NCBI GenBank assembly: GCA_028023455.1
Contig: JAQFVV010006208.1
Span: forward strand, 7,978,963-8,042,962
Origin: Epiperipatus broadwayi
Taxonomy: Eukaryota; Onychophora; Udeonychophora; Euonychophora; Peripatidae
Reading direction: 5' to 3'
DNA length: 64,000 nucleotides
Part shown: positions 12,690 to 25,796 of the stretch, in pieces
Layout: each line of letters begins with the position of its first letter
Numbering within the stretch: position 1 is the stretch's first letter
Notes under the pieces: generated by a model
Databases searched by the model: none
Told to the model about the DNA's origin: nothing
What the model saw: only the letters and a program-made list of their open reading frames with translations
Translations under genes and position numbers: made by a program

Positions 12690-13010
12690 GAAGTGAAGAA
12701 AAAATATGCTGCTGAAACAACAACAATGAGTAAAATGAAGTTATGTGACATAACCATGGCAAAAGTCCCATAAAACAACCTAATGTTACAATTCATAAAA
12801 CAAGAGACAACTTATTAACCTTGCTCTATGCAAAAATAGAGAAATCAGGAGGAACCTCATAGATTATAGATTAGTATATCAAATTTCCACTGATGTTGCC
12901 TTTGACAGAATAGCCTAGAAAATCAGGATCACATTAAATTTAATCTTCACAAATTTAAAGGGCACACATCTGATTTCTGTGCTGTTAATATTACTGATAA
13001 GACTAGCAAT
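12690..13010 (+). mobile_element. Older LINE reverse-transcriptase fragment
   Basis: A decayed stretch that can be read as VAFDRI, resembling RT motif A, in a context unlike the RTE family. It shares sequence with 51470-51800, which reads VAFDRIV. Family assignment is uncertain. Confidence 0.45.
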
Positions 13011-13139
13011 ATAAGAGAATAACAGTAGTCAAAAAATTTGTGTTAAATACTAATCTTTGTATTATACTAATAATTGAAAGGTTTAAATAAGCTTTTATTT
13101 TTTCTAAAAACATAACAATTAATTTTAAATGATGAAAAT

Positions 13140-14040
13140 ATTCCATTATATATTGAGAAGAACGTAAGACAAGGTGACTCCATATCTCCAAAACTTTTTA
13201 CAGCAGTGCAGTAAGAAGTACTTTGTGGATTGAAATGGGAAGCTAAAGGAGTAAAAGTAAATGGAGATTATTTAAGTCAGTTAGATTTTGCAGATGATGT
13301 AGTTGTTTTCCAAACAATGCTTTAGAGCTTTAGAAAATGTTGCAAGAGTTATTAGATAAAAGAAAAAAGTAGGACTAAAGGCAAATGTTAAAAAGACTTT
13401 AAAGTAATATTCAATGGATTTTCTCAAAAGATGAAAATAAAGATTTATTATGATGAGTTAACTACATCTGATTATTACTACAGATGGAAACATAATAGAT
13501 TAATCGTAGACTTAAACTTGATTGGAGTGCTTTTGGTAGAAATAATTTAAGACTAAAAGGAAATATGCCTATGTGTTTGAAAAGGAAGGTTTGTAATAAA
13601 TGTGTTTTACCAGTTCTTACTTATGGATCTGAGATTTGGACACTTAATAGAAAAACCATACAGATACTTCAAATCACTCAAAAAGTATGGAGAGATGAAT
13701 GCTAGGAGTAACAAGAAAAGATTGAAAATGCAATATATGGCTAAGAGAACAAACAAGTGTTACTAACATTGTTGAAAGAATTAAAAGACTGAAATGGAGT
13801 TGGACTAGACATATTGCTAAAAGAAATAATAGATGGACAATTGAAATCTTAAATGGGATTCCAAGAGATTGTAAAAGACCTAGAAAGAGACAAATATAAG
13901 AAGGATGGATGAAATAACAATGGGTGCAGAGATGATGTGGAGAAGGGAGGTTAGGGATCAGAGAAAATGGATTGAACTTGGAGAGACCTTCATCCTGCAG
14001 TGGACTGATAATGTTTGATAATGATGATGATATTATAAAT
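13140..14040 (+). mobile_element. RTE LINE 3' half, plus strand
   Basis: Translated fragments show NVRQGDSISP (RT motif B) and LDFADDVVVF (motif C), followed by the C-terminal region and the 3' end with CTGCAGTGGACTGATAATG and a GATGAT tail at 14020-14035. It is the same family as the minus-strand copies at 14.2-18.2, 22.5-24.9 and 36.1-37.7 kb, and lies tail to tail with the first of these. Stops and small deletions are frequent. Confidence 0.85.
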
Positions 14041-15423
14041 AAAATGCCATCATTACAAACCTTCAGACAAACACTAAGATCTTCTTGGGATGGTAGAAAA
14101 CAATGGCAAATACTCCTGATTTGTTGGCCAGTTGTAGTATCCAATAGTCTTATAGTTGAAACAATATTAGACAAACAATTCAACAAACATATGTAAACAA
14201 ATCACTTAATAGAATCAAAATTATCATTGACATTATCATTTTCAACCATGATTGATCAACTGCAGGATGAAGGTCTCTCATAGTTTCAGTTTTATCAATC
14301 TCTAGTCACATCCCCACTGCATACTTTTTTTTTATTTCATCTGTCCATCTTATATGTTGTCTCTTTCTAGATGTTTTACAATCTCTTAGAATTCAGTTTA
14401 AGATTTTAACTGTCCAACTACTATCATCTAGTAATATGTCCCTCCTCCCCAGTTCCATCTCAGTCTCTTAATTCTTTCAATGACATTAATATATTTTGTT
14501 CTCATTCATGTATTGTGTTTTCAATCTTTTCTTGTTACTTCTAACATACATCTCTCCATATTTCATTGAGCATGTGTGGAGTCTGTATCTCTCCCCCACA
14601 TCACTACTGCATACTTCCTTATTTCATCTGTCTATCTTACATGTGATCTCTTTCTAGATGTTTTATAATCTCTTGGAATTCTGTTTAAGATTTTAACTGC
14701 CCATCTATTATACACCTCTCCATACTTCATTGAGTGGTCTGAAGTCTCTGTGTATCTCTCTCCTCCACATCACTACTGCATACTTCCTTATTTCATTGGT
14801 CCATCTTATATGTGATCTCTTTGTAGATGTTTTACAATCTTTAGAATTCAGTTTAAAATTTTAATTGTCCATCTACTATCATCTAGTAATATGTCCCTAC
14901 TCTCCAGTTCCATCTCAGTCTCTTAATTCTTTCGATGATATTAATGTTTTTTGTTTTCTCACTCACGTATTGTTTTTGATCCATTCTTGTTACTTCTAAC
15001 ATACACCTCTCCATACTTCATTGAGTGGTCTATGTTTCTCTATTGCTCTTCTGTTAAGCATCCATCAGTTGATAAAACAACATTTATTAAAAGCTTTCCA
15101 TCCAAATTCAATTCTATGATTAACTTCTTTCATTATGTTTCTATCGGTATAAATAATCTGACTAAAGTATTTCTACTTATTAACTTCTAATTCAACCTTA
15201 TCAATCTTTATTTCTTCTTTTGAGAAAATCCATGAAATATTACTTTAGTTCATCAGATAACTTTTGCAAAATTTAGATGATTTAAATAATCTTCATTCAT
15301 TTTTATTTCTTAGATTTCCATTTAAATCGCAAAATACTTTTTTGCAAAACTACTGGAAAAAGTTTTTAAGATACGGAGTCATCCTATCTTCCTAGTACTA
15401 TGTAATCAATGCTGTTGCATTTT

Positions 15424-15514
15424 TTTTCATATGTCAAATGTGTTGACCAGGAAGCGAAACAGGGCCACCTGCTTGGAAGGCAGCTATGCTAACCACTAGG
15501 CCACCAATGCTTGA
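15424..15514 (-). mobile_element. tRNA-derived SINE in the RTE LINE
   Basis: Antisense SINE with a perfect 17-bp target duplication CAATGCTGTTGCATTTT (15407-15423, 15515-15531), showing LINE-type retroposition. Confidence 0.9.
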
Positions 15515-15781
15515 CAATGCTGTTGCATTTTGATAAATATTTTTTCAGATTATCACAATATCCTGAGTCTACATCTTGATGATCCAATGCTTTAAACACT
15601 GAAGAAATGCCGTTCAAAATCTATGAATCCAAAGCATAATGGTAACTCATATTCATTAGTCCTTTCTATAACTTCTTTCAGTACCTCGATGTAATACATT
15701 ATGCTAAAAGCCACTTTTAAATCCAGCTTATTCTTTGGGTTGGTTAAAACCCAAAGTTCACTGTAGACAAGTTGTAATTAT

Positions 15782-15878
15782 TATTATTTTTTCATATGTC
15801 AAATGCGTTAACCAGGAAGCGAATCAGGGACAGCTGCTTGGAAGGCAGCTATGCTAACCACTAGGCCATCAACGCTTG
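15782..15878 (-). mobile_element. tRNA-derived SINE in the RTE LINE
   Basis: Antisense copy (ATATGTCAAATGCGTTAACC to CATCAACGCTTG) with an imperfect target duplication of about 16 bp (ACAAGTTGTAATTATT / ACAAAGTTGGAATTATT). Confidence 0.85.
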
Positions 15879-16589
15879 ACAAAGTTGGAATTATTTTAGT
15901 AAAATTTGTATAAAAGTGACAAAAAACGAATAGATCTGTAATTTCTAATCTCTTCTTTAACACCATTTTTTAAAAATATTAATATTAGCACTGCACTTCT
16001 CCAACCTTCTTATCATTTAGACATTTAATATATAACTTTGTCAACAATTTTTCTATTTCTTCATCAGTTTCTTTATAACTTCATCATTACCTAGAGCTTT
16101 TCTTTTTTCATAGATTTAATTATGTGTCTCATTTTTTCTTATTGTTTTGTAATTCTTTATAAAACTTCACGCATTTCATGACCTCATTTCTCTTTTTTAG
16201 TAATAGTTTTATCTTTCTTTGTAATTGTGAAAATAACGTTCCTACCAATACCAAGAAGTTGTTTTACACTTTTGATACTTTTATTCATCCTCTATAGCTT
16301 TCCTTGCTAATTCACAATCACATTTTTTATATATCATGGATAACTACAAATTCTAGATATTCAATCCTTCTTAATGGATCATTTTTATGTATTTTCAAAT
16401 TTTTTTTTCTTTTCATAAATTGTCAATTGCGTTTTTTTGTATGTTTATTGCAGTTTTTAATAATGTATCAATTATCTATTGATTTTATTCAATTCTGAAC
16501 TATCTTCAAAATCTGCCAATATTTGAAAATGGGATTTAAACTCATCGAAATGTTTCTGAAAGTTGAAAAATATCACTTATGAATATTCA

Positions 16590-16998
16590 AACAGGCAAAA
16601 CTCTCCATACAGTAGTGCCACTCAGTGCAAGCCAGAGTAATCAAGGGATTCCAAAAGGTGTGTGCATAAAATCCCTATCTAGTGCCTACTCATCCAATAT
16701 CCCCAGACTAGTTTCTGGCTTGTGGCCTCCGTCAGTGAGGAGTCCTGGATCTGAGAACACTGTAACCCTCCAGCAAGCCACCTTTTATCTCTACTTAACT
16801 ACTAAACTACATAAAAATATTTTCAATCCAAGCTCATTAGCTTATATAGTCATATGTCTGAACCCAGTTCAGTACCTATACATTTTGGTGTCTTTGGTTT
16901 TTTAATAACCATAGCCACCACTATCCTATCAGGCAGGATTGAATAACAGTTATAAGCAAGCATAAGAAATTGTGATCATGAGATGTTTAATTATGAAT
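16590..16998. repeat. F1 repeat, single unit
   Basis: One arm unit from CAGGCAAAACTCTCC to the outer end TGATCATGAGATG, inserted in the RTE LINE. Confidence 0.8.
16700..16741 (-). ncRNA. Decayed hammerhead motif, family F1
   Basis: Minus strand: TCCTCA/TGGGGA, CTGACGG (A9 to G), GGC-CACAA-GCC, GAAA, ACTAGT, C. Confidence 0.6.
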
Positions 16999-17590
16999 GT
17001 TGTTTTTCTTCATAATTTTTGTCTCTCTAATTCTGCATTAACATGTATTTTACATCTTACTAATCGATGATCACTTTCTATATTCAATTTATTAAGAACA
17101 TTGTAATCTTGAAATATATATTTTCTGTTAGTCAAAATATAATCCAATTCCACTATATCTTCATTTGGATAATTCCATGTCCATTTCCATTCAGCATTTT
17201 TCTCAAAGAATTATATAAAGTTTTTCTTTTTCTGAGAACTTCAAAATCTGTATCATTCTCATTTAGCGTAATCAAATTTGCCCACAGCACTTTCATCTTT
17301 TAATCACCAATTCTAGCATTAAGGTTTCTTGTGACAATTTTAAAATGTTGTTTGGTCTGATCAAAAGTCTTTTGTATATCCATATGAAAATCATCTACTT
17401 CTTCATCACAATGAGAACATGGGGCATAAACCTGAATTATCTGCCTCTGATATCTGCTATTAAGTTGAATAACTAATCTTGTCTCTCTGTCTGAAACACC
17501 ATTAATCTCCAATGTTATTCTTACACTTTTTATTTATAATAAATCCTACTTCACTTGTACTTCCAATGTTTGTACCTTTATAGTATAGTA

Positions 17591-17974
17591 CAGGGGTGGC
17601 TAATAAGTAGATTGTGATCTACCGGTAAGAACAAATTAAGTCAAGATTTTAAAGTTTTTTTGTTATTTTTGTTTTTGTTCTAAATTTTTTTTCAATTCTA
17701 GATAGGTGAAGCCATTAAATCGTATCATTATTGAAAATAATATTTTAAATCTTGACTTAATGTAGCTAATTTGAATTAATAAATATTGTTAATAATTACT
17801 CATGTTGCTTTAATTCCCCAAACATGAGTTTTTTGGCCCGTTAAATAATTGTTATTTTTTTAGTAAGTATTTCACACATCCTTCCACTTAGATTAGGCCT
17901 ATGACAACAAGTCGATCGCAACACATTTTAAAAATAAAAAGTAATCTTATGAACACAAAAGTTGGCCACTCCTG
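17591..17974. mobile_element. hAT-type MITE, 384 bp
   Basis: Ends CAGGGGTGGCTAAT and GTTGGCCACTCCTG, with a perfect 8-bp target duplication GTATAGTA (17583-17590, 17975-17982). No SINE inside, so it shows the empty form of the copy at 2241. Inserted into the RTE endonuclease region. Confidence 0.92.
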
Positions 17975-18249
17975 GTATAGTACATACCCACTTTTACATC
18001 AATTGTTCCTTCACCTTTTCTTCTAACATCACGAAGTCCAAAAATATCCCATTTAATATTAGACATTTCTTCCAATTCAGATAATCTATCATTTTAAAAT
18101 GATGTGCAGTTGTAAGTATCTAAATAAAAGACTGCCCTCAAATGGCAGCCCGGGACTGCAATAAGGGGATTCTTAGCACCCTCAGCCTTTAGCTGCCAAC
18201 TATTGCCTTGGCTGGTGACTTTACAGTCTCCTGGAAATCAGTACCGTAT

Positions 18250-20880
18250 ATATATTATCAAACCAATATTTTACACATATATAAACATTTTTAATTTGTC
18301 TTAATAATTTTTTCGTTTACATTTCAAATAAAATGCATTCCTTTATCATTTATTTTTTCCTTTACTCTAAGCAATGTTAAAAACTTTTTTGTCAGGGAGT
18401 GGGGGTACAATAACCTCATTACGAGAGCTTTTTTAATTAATAAAACAATGAAATTAATTAATCATTAATGATCCTGACTATAAACTGCTTAGGCTTGGTT
18501 CTTAAAATATTTTTTTTTAACGTTAAACTAATCATTGATAAATTTAAATAATTTCTACAGGAATTTAAAAACAATGCGAATAATTGTTGTATTAAACGCA
18601 GGCTTCTTCACGAAAGAAATTTTACTTTTAAATATCTACCTTAATTACAATATAAAAGTTATAAATACGAAACAATATCTTAAAATAGTGAAAGGACGGG
18701 AGGGGGGGGGGACATTCAGGTACACGTCAGAGTTTTTGTCAAAAATTAAAGTACGAAACTAGCTTTTAAATCATCGTTGAACAGAAAAATTGACAAACTA
18801 TTGCCCTTCACTTAGTAATATTGTTTACTATCACAAGTATTTGTTTAAATAATGCATACATAAAATAAACTGAAAGAATTCATTTAATAATGTGAATTTT
18901 TGAAACACCTGAGCAGCATTAAATTGTCTCAACCTACACGTGAATATTTGACGTAGGCGCGTGGAATTCATCTATTGTTTACACTTAAATGATTTTCACT
19001 ACTTTGTTCAAAATCCACATATCTAAACAATTTATACAGAAGATTGATATTCTTATTACTGAGATTATATTACGTGCATACGCACACATACATACACGTA
19101 TATGCGGGTACGTGCGTGTGTGTGTTTATGTCAAGTTCTCAGCTCAAAACGCAATTACAATGACCAATGTACAGTCTTGATTACTACTGGTCACAATTTT
19201 CATATCCCATTCTCTTAGCACAATTAGAGGCAATAATTCTCTATTTACTCTACTCTAGGGCCATCTGGTGTAAATTGAAATAATCAATGGACATTAGATG
19301 CTAATGTCATATCTATATCTTTGGTCTATTTCTGGCTATTAGTCATACCAACATTTATTAAACTGCATGTTCCTTTTCAGAAGTTATTTTTAATTTTTGA
19401 TATACAATTGAAATTAATAATTTGTAACTTCAAAAATCCAAAGGTTTTGAACTCAAGCTACTATAAAAATAAAATGTGTAAAAAATTTTTTTTTAAAATA
19501 ATGTTTTTATGTAGAAGTACTAACCCATTAAAAAGTATAAAAATAACAAAATAATCCAACTAAACAACAGGTGTCATATAATAAAAGCAACTGAAGTCAT
19601 AAAAATCAAAAAGGTCTCAAATGCTTTTATGAAACAATACATTCTTAATTGTAATAAAAAAATATTTTGTACATTTTAATGGGCTAATATTGTTTACATA
19701 AAATCATTATTTAAAACAAATTTTTTTTTTTTTTTACATAATTCACTTTTCAACTATAAATAAAACAGAATTTCATTCAATTCAAATAAAATAATTTTCT
19801 TCATCAGTGATGGTTCCATGGTGCTGATTGATAGTTTCTTGTACTCTTCACAAGAGAGCACTTGACAACAATTTTGACAGTTTTATTTCTTTATTTTGAT
19901 TTTGGAATTGCAAACATCTAATTCTCTAACCTTTTTATACACATTTATTATTTTTTTCACAAAATAATTATGAAATATTAATTATTTCAAAAGAATAATT
20001 CCATTTTCACAAGAAATTATTTACTTTTAATTAATTAAGTATGAGTTAACTGAATATTAACTAAATTTTATTCTATAGCTCAGTTGCTAATAAGTTTTCT
20101 TAGAAAGTATAAGAATATGTGTTCAAGTTTTAAATGAAGACATTTTTTTCCAATGCTAAATATTCAAAAATGTGGGCATACTGACAGAAACAGGGCAAGA
20201 TAATATAAAAGCATTTAATAAGTCACATTTTGCTCACAGATTAAGCATTTTATTTTGCAAATTGTTGTAAACAAAATGTATCAATTGTCCAACTGGTCAA
20301 ATTTTAATTTCCGCTTGCATCTATATATATTTATCCATAGAAATCACTGATGCTCAGTGATTGGTTCCACAAAAAGAGCATAAATAAAAAAATTATGAAT
20401 AACAGAAGTCAAAATTTGGCCTTATTTTCTTTAAATTCTGCCAAGTGAATGGAAAATAATGTCTTTCTAAAAAAGTAATTACATGCTAGACTATTTCAAC
20501 ATCTAATTTAATTGTTAAGTATTTTTAGAAAAAAATCTAACTTCCATTAATACTTTACCAAATAAATCAAACTGTTATGATAAAGTTTTATTTTTTCTAG
20601 AAACTTTTAACAATTAAACTAAATATTGGAAATATTCCAACATTTATTTTTTCACATAAGTTATAAACCTTCTGAAAAAGTAGTTATAATGAATTAGAAT
20701 AGTTTTTATGGAAAAGTACATTATCAACTGCTTTTATTAGAAAGTTTGGTTGAGGATATAATATGATAAAGAGCTCAATTATTACATAAGAATTTAATTA
20801 TAAACAATATTTAAGCATAGATTTTAAAGCAAAGATAGTTATATCAGCACATATGTAATATTATATATTAAATACATGAG
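18250..20880. other. AT-rich sequence, no gene recognised
   Basis: No transposon ends or coding recognised, apart from a fragment of the TTGGACTATTTC repeat family near 20500-20640. Confidence 0.45.
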
Positions 20881-20884
20881 AAAT

Positions 20885-21045
20885 CATAAACTGGATTCCA
20901 AGAGAAGTCCTAAAAAAAGACCACATGTGAGATGGATGGATGAAATAAAAGTGTGCTGGGGTGATAAGAGATAGGAAAAGATGGATTGAAGAAACCATCC
21001 TGCAGTGGATTGATAATGGTTGAAAATGATGATATGAGAGTGTAA
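20885..21045 (+). mobile_element. RTE LINE 3' terminal fragment
   Basis: Matches the last ~150 bp of the RTE family (GGATTCCAAGAGA, then RWMDEIK-like coding, then CTGCAGTGGATTGATAATGG and a GATGAT end). Heavily 5' truncated. Confidence 0.8.
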
Positions 21046-21639
21046 ATGTTGTTACCCTTGGCTTCCAAATCTTAACCCAGTATAACTTTAAAATTTAATC
21101 AGATTCCAGTCAAGTTTAGGATTTTTATTTTAGATAACGAACTAATAGTTAAATGAACTAATCATTCAATATTAACTGGTAACTGGACATCTAGCCAACT
21201 CTTAACTAGAGAATAAGCAGAGATTAAAAAATAATCATTCTCTCATCGTCTGCTAATTTGCATGCCCGGAATATAATGCCTTATCATTTACTGACACCTT
21301 ATGAAAAATTGTTGGAAAGGGCTTTGATCTGCAATATTCTTAAAAGATGTCATATGATATAGTGTGCTATTTGAATCAATATTCAAGTTCTATTTTTTAT
21401 TTTAATTAAAGTTTTAATTAGAAGATTAATTTGATTGCGTTAACATGGTTATTTTTTTTATTATATATATCAGTTAACTGTTTTAATTGTTTCATCCATT
21501 ATAATTACTCTTTTATAAGATTTAATCCTTTTCTTTTAATTCCCCACTCCCTCTTCATTACATCATTTTTAATTAAATATAAGACTTTTTTTTTTTTTGT
21601 AAATTGTACTTAATCTCCCCCCCCCATTGTTATTATTTC

Positions 21640-21772
21640 AATATCATCATCAATAGTATCTTGTCCCATGGATAGATCCAGAGAGTAATCAAATCACCAA
21701 TTCATCCCCTTTTCCACTTCATTCTCCAGCTCTTCAATTTCACATAACTTCCCCCCTCCCCATCTCTTATAT
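21640..21772 (-). mobile_element. Second RTE-like LINE, 3' part, split by hAT
   Basis: Carries the 3' end of a LINE whose coding part continues at 28112. Across the hAT insertion the minus-strand reading runs LTLWDDIR-DGGGYVKLKSW and then a GATGATGAT tail near 21640. It differs from the main RTE family. The duplicated target octamer TCTTATAT is at 21765-21772. Confidence 0.75.
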
Positions 21773-22526
21773 CAGCGGTGGCGAACCTATGGCACGCGTG
21801 TCACAGGTGGCACATATGAAAATTTTTCTGGCACGTTATAGATTTTCAAATTGTATCCTCATTTTACAACGAAAAATGCAAGATTTCAAAAATTTAAGGC
21901 GCCATCTAGCCATAGAATCCTAAATTTGAACAAACGGCCGAACAAAAATTTCCGAATAGTAACGATGTAATTGTGATATGATAGGAACTTTATATTCAAA
22001 GGGCAAGAAATGCGCGCAGACAAAGAACATATTCGCAGAAAGTGATGTGACAGAAAAATTTTTTTAATTGGTATTTGTCAATAATTTAATAAAGTTGCTC
22101 CAATTTTTGCTGTTTAATTCTTGTGCACCAGATTATTCTGTCATAAGTTTTATATTTATAATAATCTCTCAGCTTTGTGGCTATTAATTGCTTATTTCTT
22201 GTCCTGACTATAGATTGTGATACGACACGAGTTGGGATGTGTCGATCCAGATAGAGTGCGTGCAGAGTAACTCGGTTGAGTTTCAAATTTGGTTGTGACA
22301 AGAATAATATTGCGCCTGTGCACTACGTAATACTACTGCTTTGTAGCTGAATTTTAAAGATAATTAATTTAAACATATATTAAAGCGAAGATTTTTGAAA
22401 TATTTTCGTTATCAATTTTCGTAAATTTCTTCTGGTTTTATCCAACATGGCTAGTGAAAATAATAAAAAAAAAACTACTATTAAAAACAAGCAGCAGTTA
22501 ATTCCAAAGTTGGTAGACTCAAGAGT

Positions 22527-24891
22527 CATCATCATCATCATCAACGACCATTATCAATCCACTGCAGGATGAAGGTCTCTCCAAATTCAATCCATCTTTT
22601 CCTATCTTTAGTTTCTCTTCTCCACATCACCCCTGCACACTTTCTTATTTCATCTATCCATCTCACATGTGGTCTCTTTCTGGGTCTTTTACAATCTCTT
22701 GAAATCCAGTTTAAGATTTCAATTGTTCATCTATTACCACCTCTTCTAGCAATATGTCCAGCCCAACTCCACTTCAATTTTTTAATTTTTTCAATACATT
22801 GTGTTTTCGATCTCTTCTTGTTACTCCCAGCATGTATCTCTCAATACTTCTTTGAGCAGTCTGAAATCTCTGTATTGCTCTTCTATTAAGTGTCCAAGTC
22901 TCGGATCCATAAGTAAGAACTGGTAAAACACATTTGTTAAAAACCTTCCTTTTCAAACACATAGGCATATTTCCTTTTAGAATCAAGTTATTTCTACCAA
23001 AAGCACCCCAACCAAGTTTAATTCTATAATTAATTTCATCCATTATGTTTCCATCTGTATTAATAATCTGCCCAAAGTATTTGTAGCTGTTAAATTCTTT
23101 TAATTCATCATGATCAATCTTTATTTTCATATTTTGAGCAAATTTATTAAACATTGCTTTAGTCTTTTTAACATTTATTGTTAATCCTACTTTCCTCTGA
23201 TAACTCCTGCAACATTTCTTGCAGCTCTGAAGCATTATTTGCAAAAACAACTACATCATCTGCAAAATCTGAATGACTTAAATAATCTCCATTTACTTTC
23301 ACTTCTTTAGTTTCCCATTTTAATCCACAAAATACTTCTTGCAGCACTGCTGTAAATGTTTTGGAGATATGAAGACACCTTGCCTTACACCTTTCTCAAT
23401 GTTGACTTTCCTAGTATCATTATGTAATCTAATTGTTGGTGTTGCATTTTTATAAATATTCTTTAAAATATGACTATCATGGATCTATACCTTGACGATC
23501 CAATGCTTTAATCACTGAAGAAATGTTTATAGAATCAAATGCCTTTTCATAATCTACTAATCCAAAACATAGTGGCAACTAATATTCATTTGTCCTTTCT
23601 ATAACTTCTCTCAATACCTGGATATGATCTACTGTACTAAAACCACTTTTAAATCCAGCTTGTTCTCTTGGTTGATGGAAATCCAATGTTCTCTGTAGAC
23701 GAGTTGTAATTATCTTGGTAAAAATTTTGTATAAAACTGATAAAAGGCTGATAGATCTGTAATTTCTAATATCTTCTTTATCACCTTTTTAAAATATTAA
23801 TATTATTACTGCATTCTTCCAATCATCTGGTACATCTTTATCATTTAGACATTTGGTATATAACTTTGTTAAAATTTTCTTTATTTCTTCACCTGCTTCT
23901 TTTAATATATCAATTATAATTTCATCATTACCTGGAGCCTTTCCTTTCTTCATACATTTAATTGCATGTCTCACTTCTTCATTTAAAATTCTGGGCAATT
24001 TGGAAGATGTAATAGATATAGGAGGTACTTGTTCTTTATTACTATATAATTCTTGATAAAAGTCTTCCACCCATTTCATGATGTCATCTCACTTTTGAGT
24101 AATAATTCCATTTTTTTTTCTTATTGCAGATATAAATTTCCTACCAATACCAAAATATTGTTTTACATTCTTGAGACTTTTATTTTCTTCTACAGCTTTC
24201 CTTGCTAGTTCACAGTTATACTTTCTTTTTCCACACCATTTTACAAAATTCGAGATATTCAATCCTTTTTAATGCATCATTTTTGTATATCTTCATATTC
24301 CTTCTTTTCTTCAGAAATTCTCTAGTCTCACTAGAAATTTTATTAGTCAATTCCTGCTTTTTTCTACCAGCTATCTTCGTTGCAGTTTTTAAAAGTGTAT
24401 CAATTATTTTCCTATTAATTTCATTCAAATCTGAATCATGTTCAAAATCTACTAATACTTGAAACCGATTTGTAAGTTCTAATTTAAATTCATTAGAATG
24501 TTTCTGAAGATTAGGAATATCAACTGTAAATATTATTTTTCTTAATAATTTTTGTCTCTCTAGTTTTGCATTAACACATATCTTACATCTTACTAATCGA
24601 TGATCACTTCCTGTGTTAAATTTATTAAGAACATTACAATCTTGTAATATGTATTTTCTGTTAGTCAAAACATATTCAAATTTTCCTGTATCTTCATGTC
24701 CATTTCCTTTTAACATTTTTCTCAAAAAAAGAATTCATAATATAAAGTTTTTTTTTTTCTGCAAACTTCACAAGTCTATGTCCTCTCTCATTTCTATTAC
24801 CATAACCAAAATTACCTACAGCACTTTCATCTTTCATTTGTTTACCAGTTCTAGCATTAAAGTCTCCCATAACAATTTTAAAATGTTGTTT
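22527..24891 (-). mobile_element. RTE LINE inserted in the hAT transposon
   Basis: Flanked by a perfect 10-bp target duplication ACTCAAGAGT (22517-22526 and 24892-24901). Its 3' end is at the left, with a TCATCATCA run. Reading frames on the minus strand include FKIVMGDFNARTG (endonuclease, 24694-24897), TGSDHRLVR (endonuclease end, 24216-24725), KGKAPGNDEI (RT, 23789-24079) and YGSETWTLNRR (C-terminus, 22774-23250). The element is 5' truncated inside the endonuclease and has several frameshifts. Of the RTE copies here it is the best preserved. It interrupts the hAT transposase between its N-terminal leader and its BED finger. Confidence 0.92.
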
Positions 24892-24901
24892 ACTCAAGAG
24901 T

Positions 24902-25060
24902 ATGGGATGATTAATAAAGGAAATAAAGTGGTGTGCGTTTTATGTTCCAGGACAGTTGTATGCAGAACATTCTCAATAAAACGGCATTATGAGACAAATA
25001 ATGTGGTGCTCCTTGAGAAACGCAAGGAATTTACAAAAGGAATTTATTGCTCAGGCAGTT
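24902..25060 (+). pseudogene. hAT transposase BED zinc-finger fragment
   Basis: Reads INKGNKVVCVLC, then RHYETNN, a BED-type finger (C-x2-C, then H) in which the last ligand is Asn, not His. BED fingers bind the transposon ends. A basic leader beginning at ATG 22447 (MASENNKKK) lies on the other side of the RTE insertion. The joint is out of frame, and a poly-A run near 22465 may account for the shift. A stop follows at about 25060. Confidence 0.75.
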
Positions 25061-25099
25061 AAAAACAAGAATATGAAGTCAGCATCCCTAATAAAATTT

Positions 25100-25520
25100 A
25101 TCAGCAGTTCTTCAAATATAACCGCTTCTAGTTATATTTTATTTTGGACTATTTTCATCATCTAATATGTGTACTGAATGTCTTTAGGAAAATTTAACTT
25201 TATTTAAATATTCTAAATACATTCAACTGTTAGTAATAGCACATCAAACATGTTAGTCCTGTTTACTTACTTGTTATTCACAATTACTAAAATAATGCCA
25301 TCATATACAAATCATCGGTTTTTATCTTTTTATATATGTAATTATTAAAATTAACAATTTACATATAAATAAAAACTTCGCAGAATTACATTAAATAAAG
25401 TTAAATTTTTTAAAGAGATTCAATATGCATGCATATTTGATGATGGAAATAGTCCAATATAAAAATACAACTAGAACACCATCATCGCAAACCTTCAGGA
25501 AAACATAAACGCTTCTAGTT
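25100..25520. repeat. Palindromic repeat inside the hAT element
   Basis: TTGGACTATTTTCATCATCT (25142) mirrors GATGATGGAAATAGTCCAA (25440). Fragments of the same family recur near 11690, 20500, 51830, 58550 and 62390. No hammerhead core seen. Confidence 0.6.
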
Positions 25521-25796
25521 TCTTTTTAAAGTAAAATAACTTTATTAACAGAAAAATAAAATAGGACAACAGATATTTACATATTAACAAAAAACATTTT
25601 TTTCTTTTTTTTTAATCTTACAAGATAACTAACAAACACTTTTTAAATAAGAAACACTATTCCATATTTTATATGCAGTAGGGAAAAATCCACCCCAACT
25701 TTCTTCAATTTGTTTTTTTTTGGCAGATATTTTATACATTGATAATAGTATTTATCCCAATCATCTGCAAGGTTTTTAATCTAACATTTTACAGCT

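Larger units (their letters stand above)
14215..18245 (-). mobile_element. Nearly full-length RTE-type LINE, decayed
   Basis: Minus-strand element of about 4 kb. Its 5' part (about 17000-18230) codes for an APE-like endonuclease: WDIFGL near the start, then QIIQVYAPC, and a decayed form of the usual GDFNAR box near 17310. Reverse-transcriptase remnants follow through 15190-16500, and the 3' end at 14215-14280 has the family's CTGCAGGATGAAGG (as read on +) and TCA-repeat tail. Many stops and shifts make it a pseudogene. Four later insertions interrupt it: SINEs at 15424-15514 and 15782-15878, a hairpin repeat at about 16590-16998, and a hAT MITE at 17591-17974. Its C-terminal segment is tandemly triplicated (see findings). 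Confidence 0.85.

Noticed and set aside
13674-14186. A 170-residue reading frame on the minus strand
   Set aside because: It is the complement of the plus-strand RTE copy on its right part and has no domain of its own.
24613-24891. N-terminal extension of the BED-finger frame
   Set aside because: This part lies in the antisense RTE insertion. The transposase reading begins only after the duplicated target at 24901.
25142-25520. Hammerhead in the TTGGACTATTTC repeat family
   Set aside because: Related copies contain CTGAAGG near TTGTGATGATGG, but no GAAA, stem II or closing stem I could be placed.
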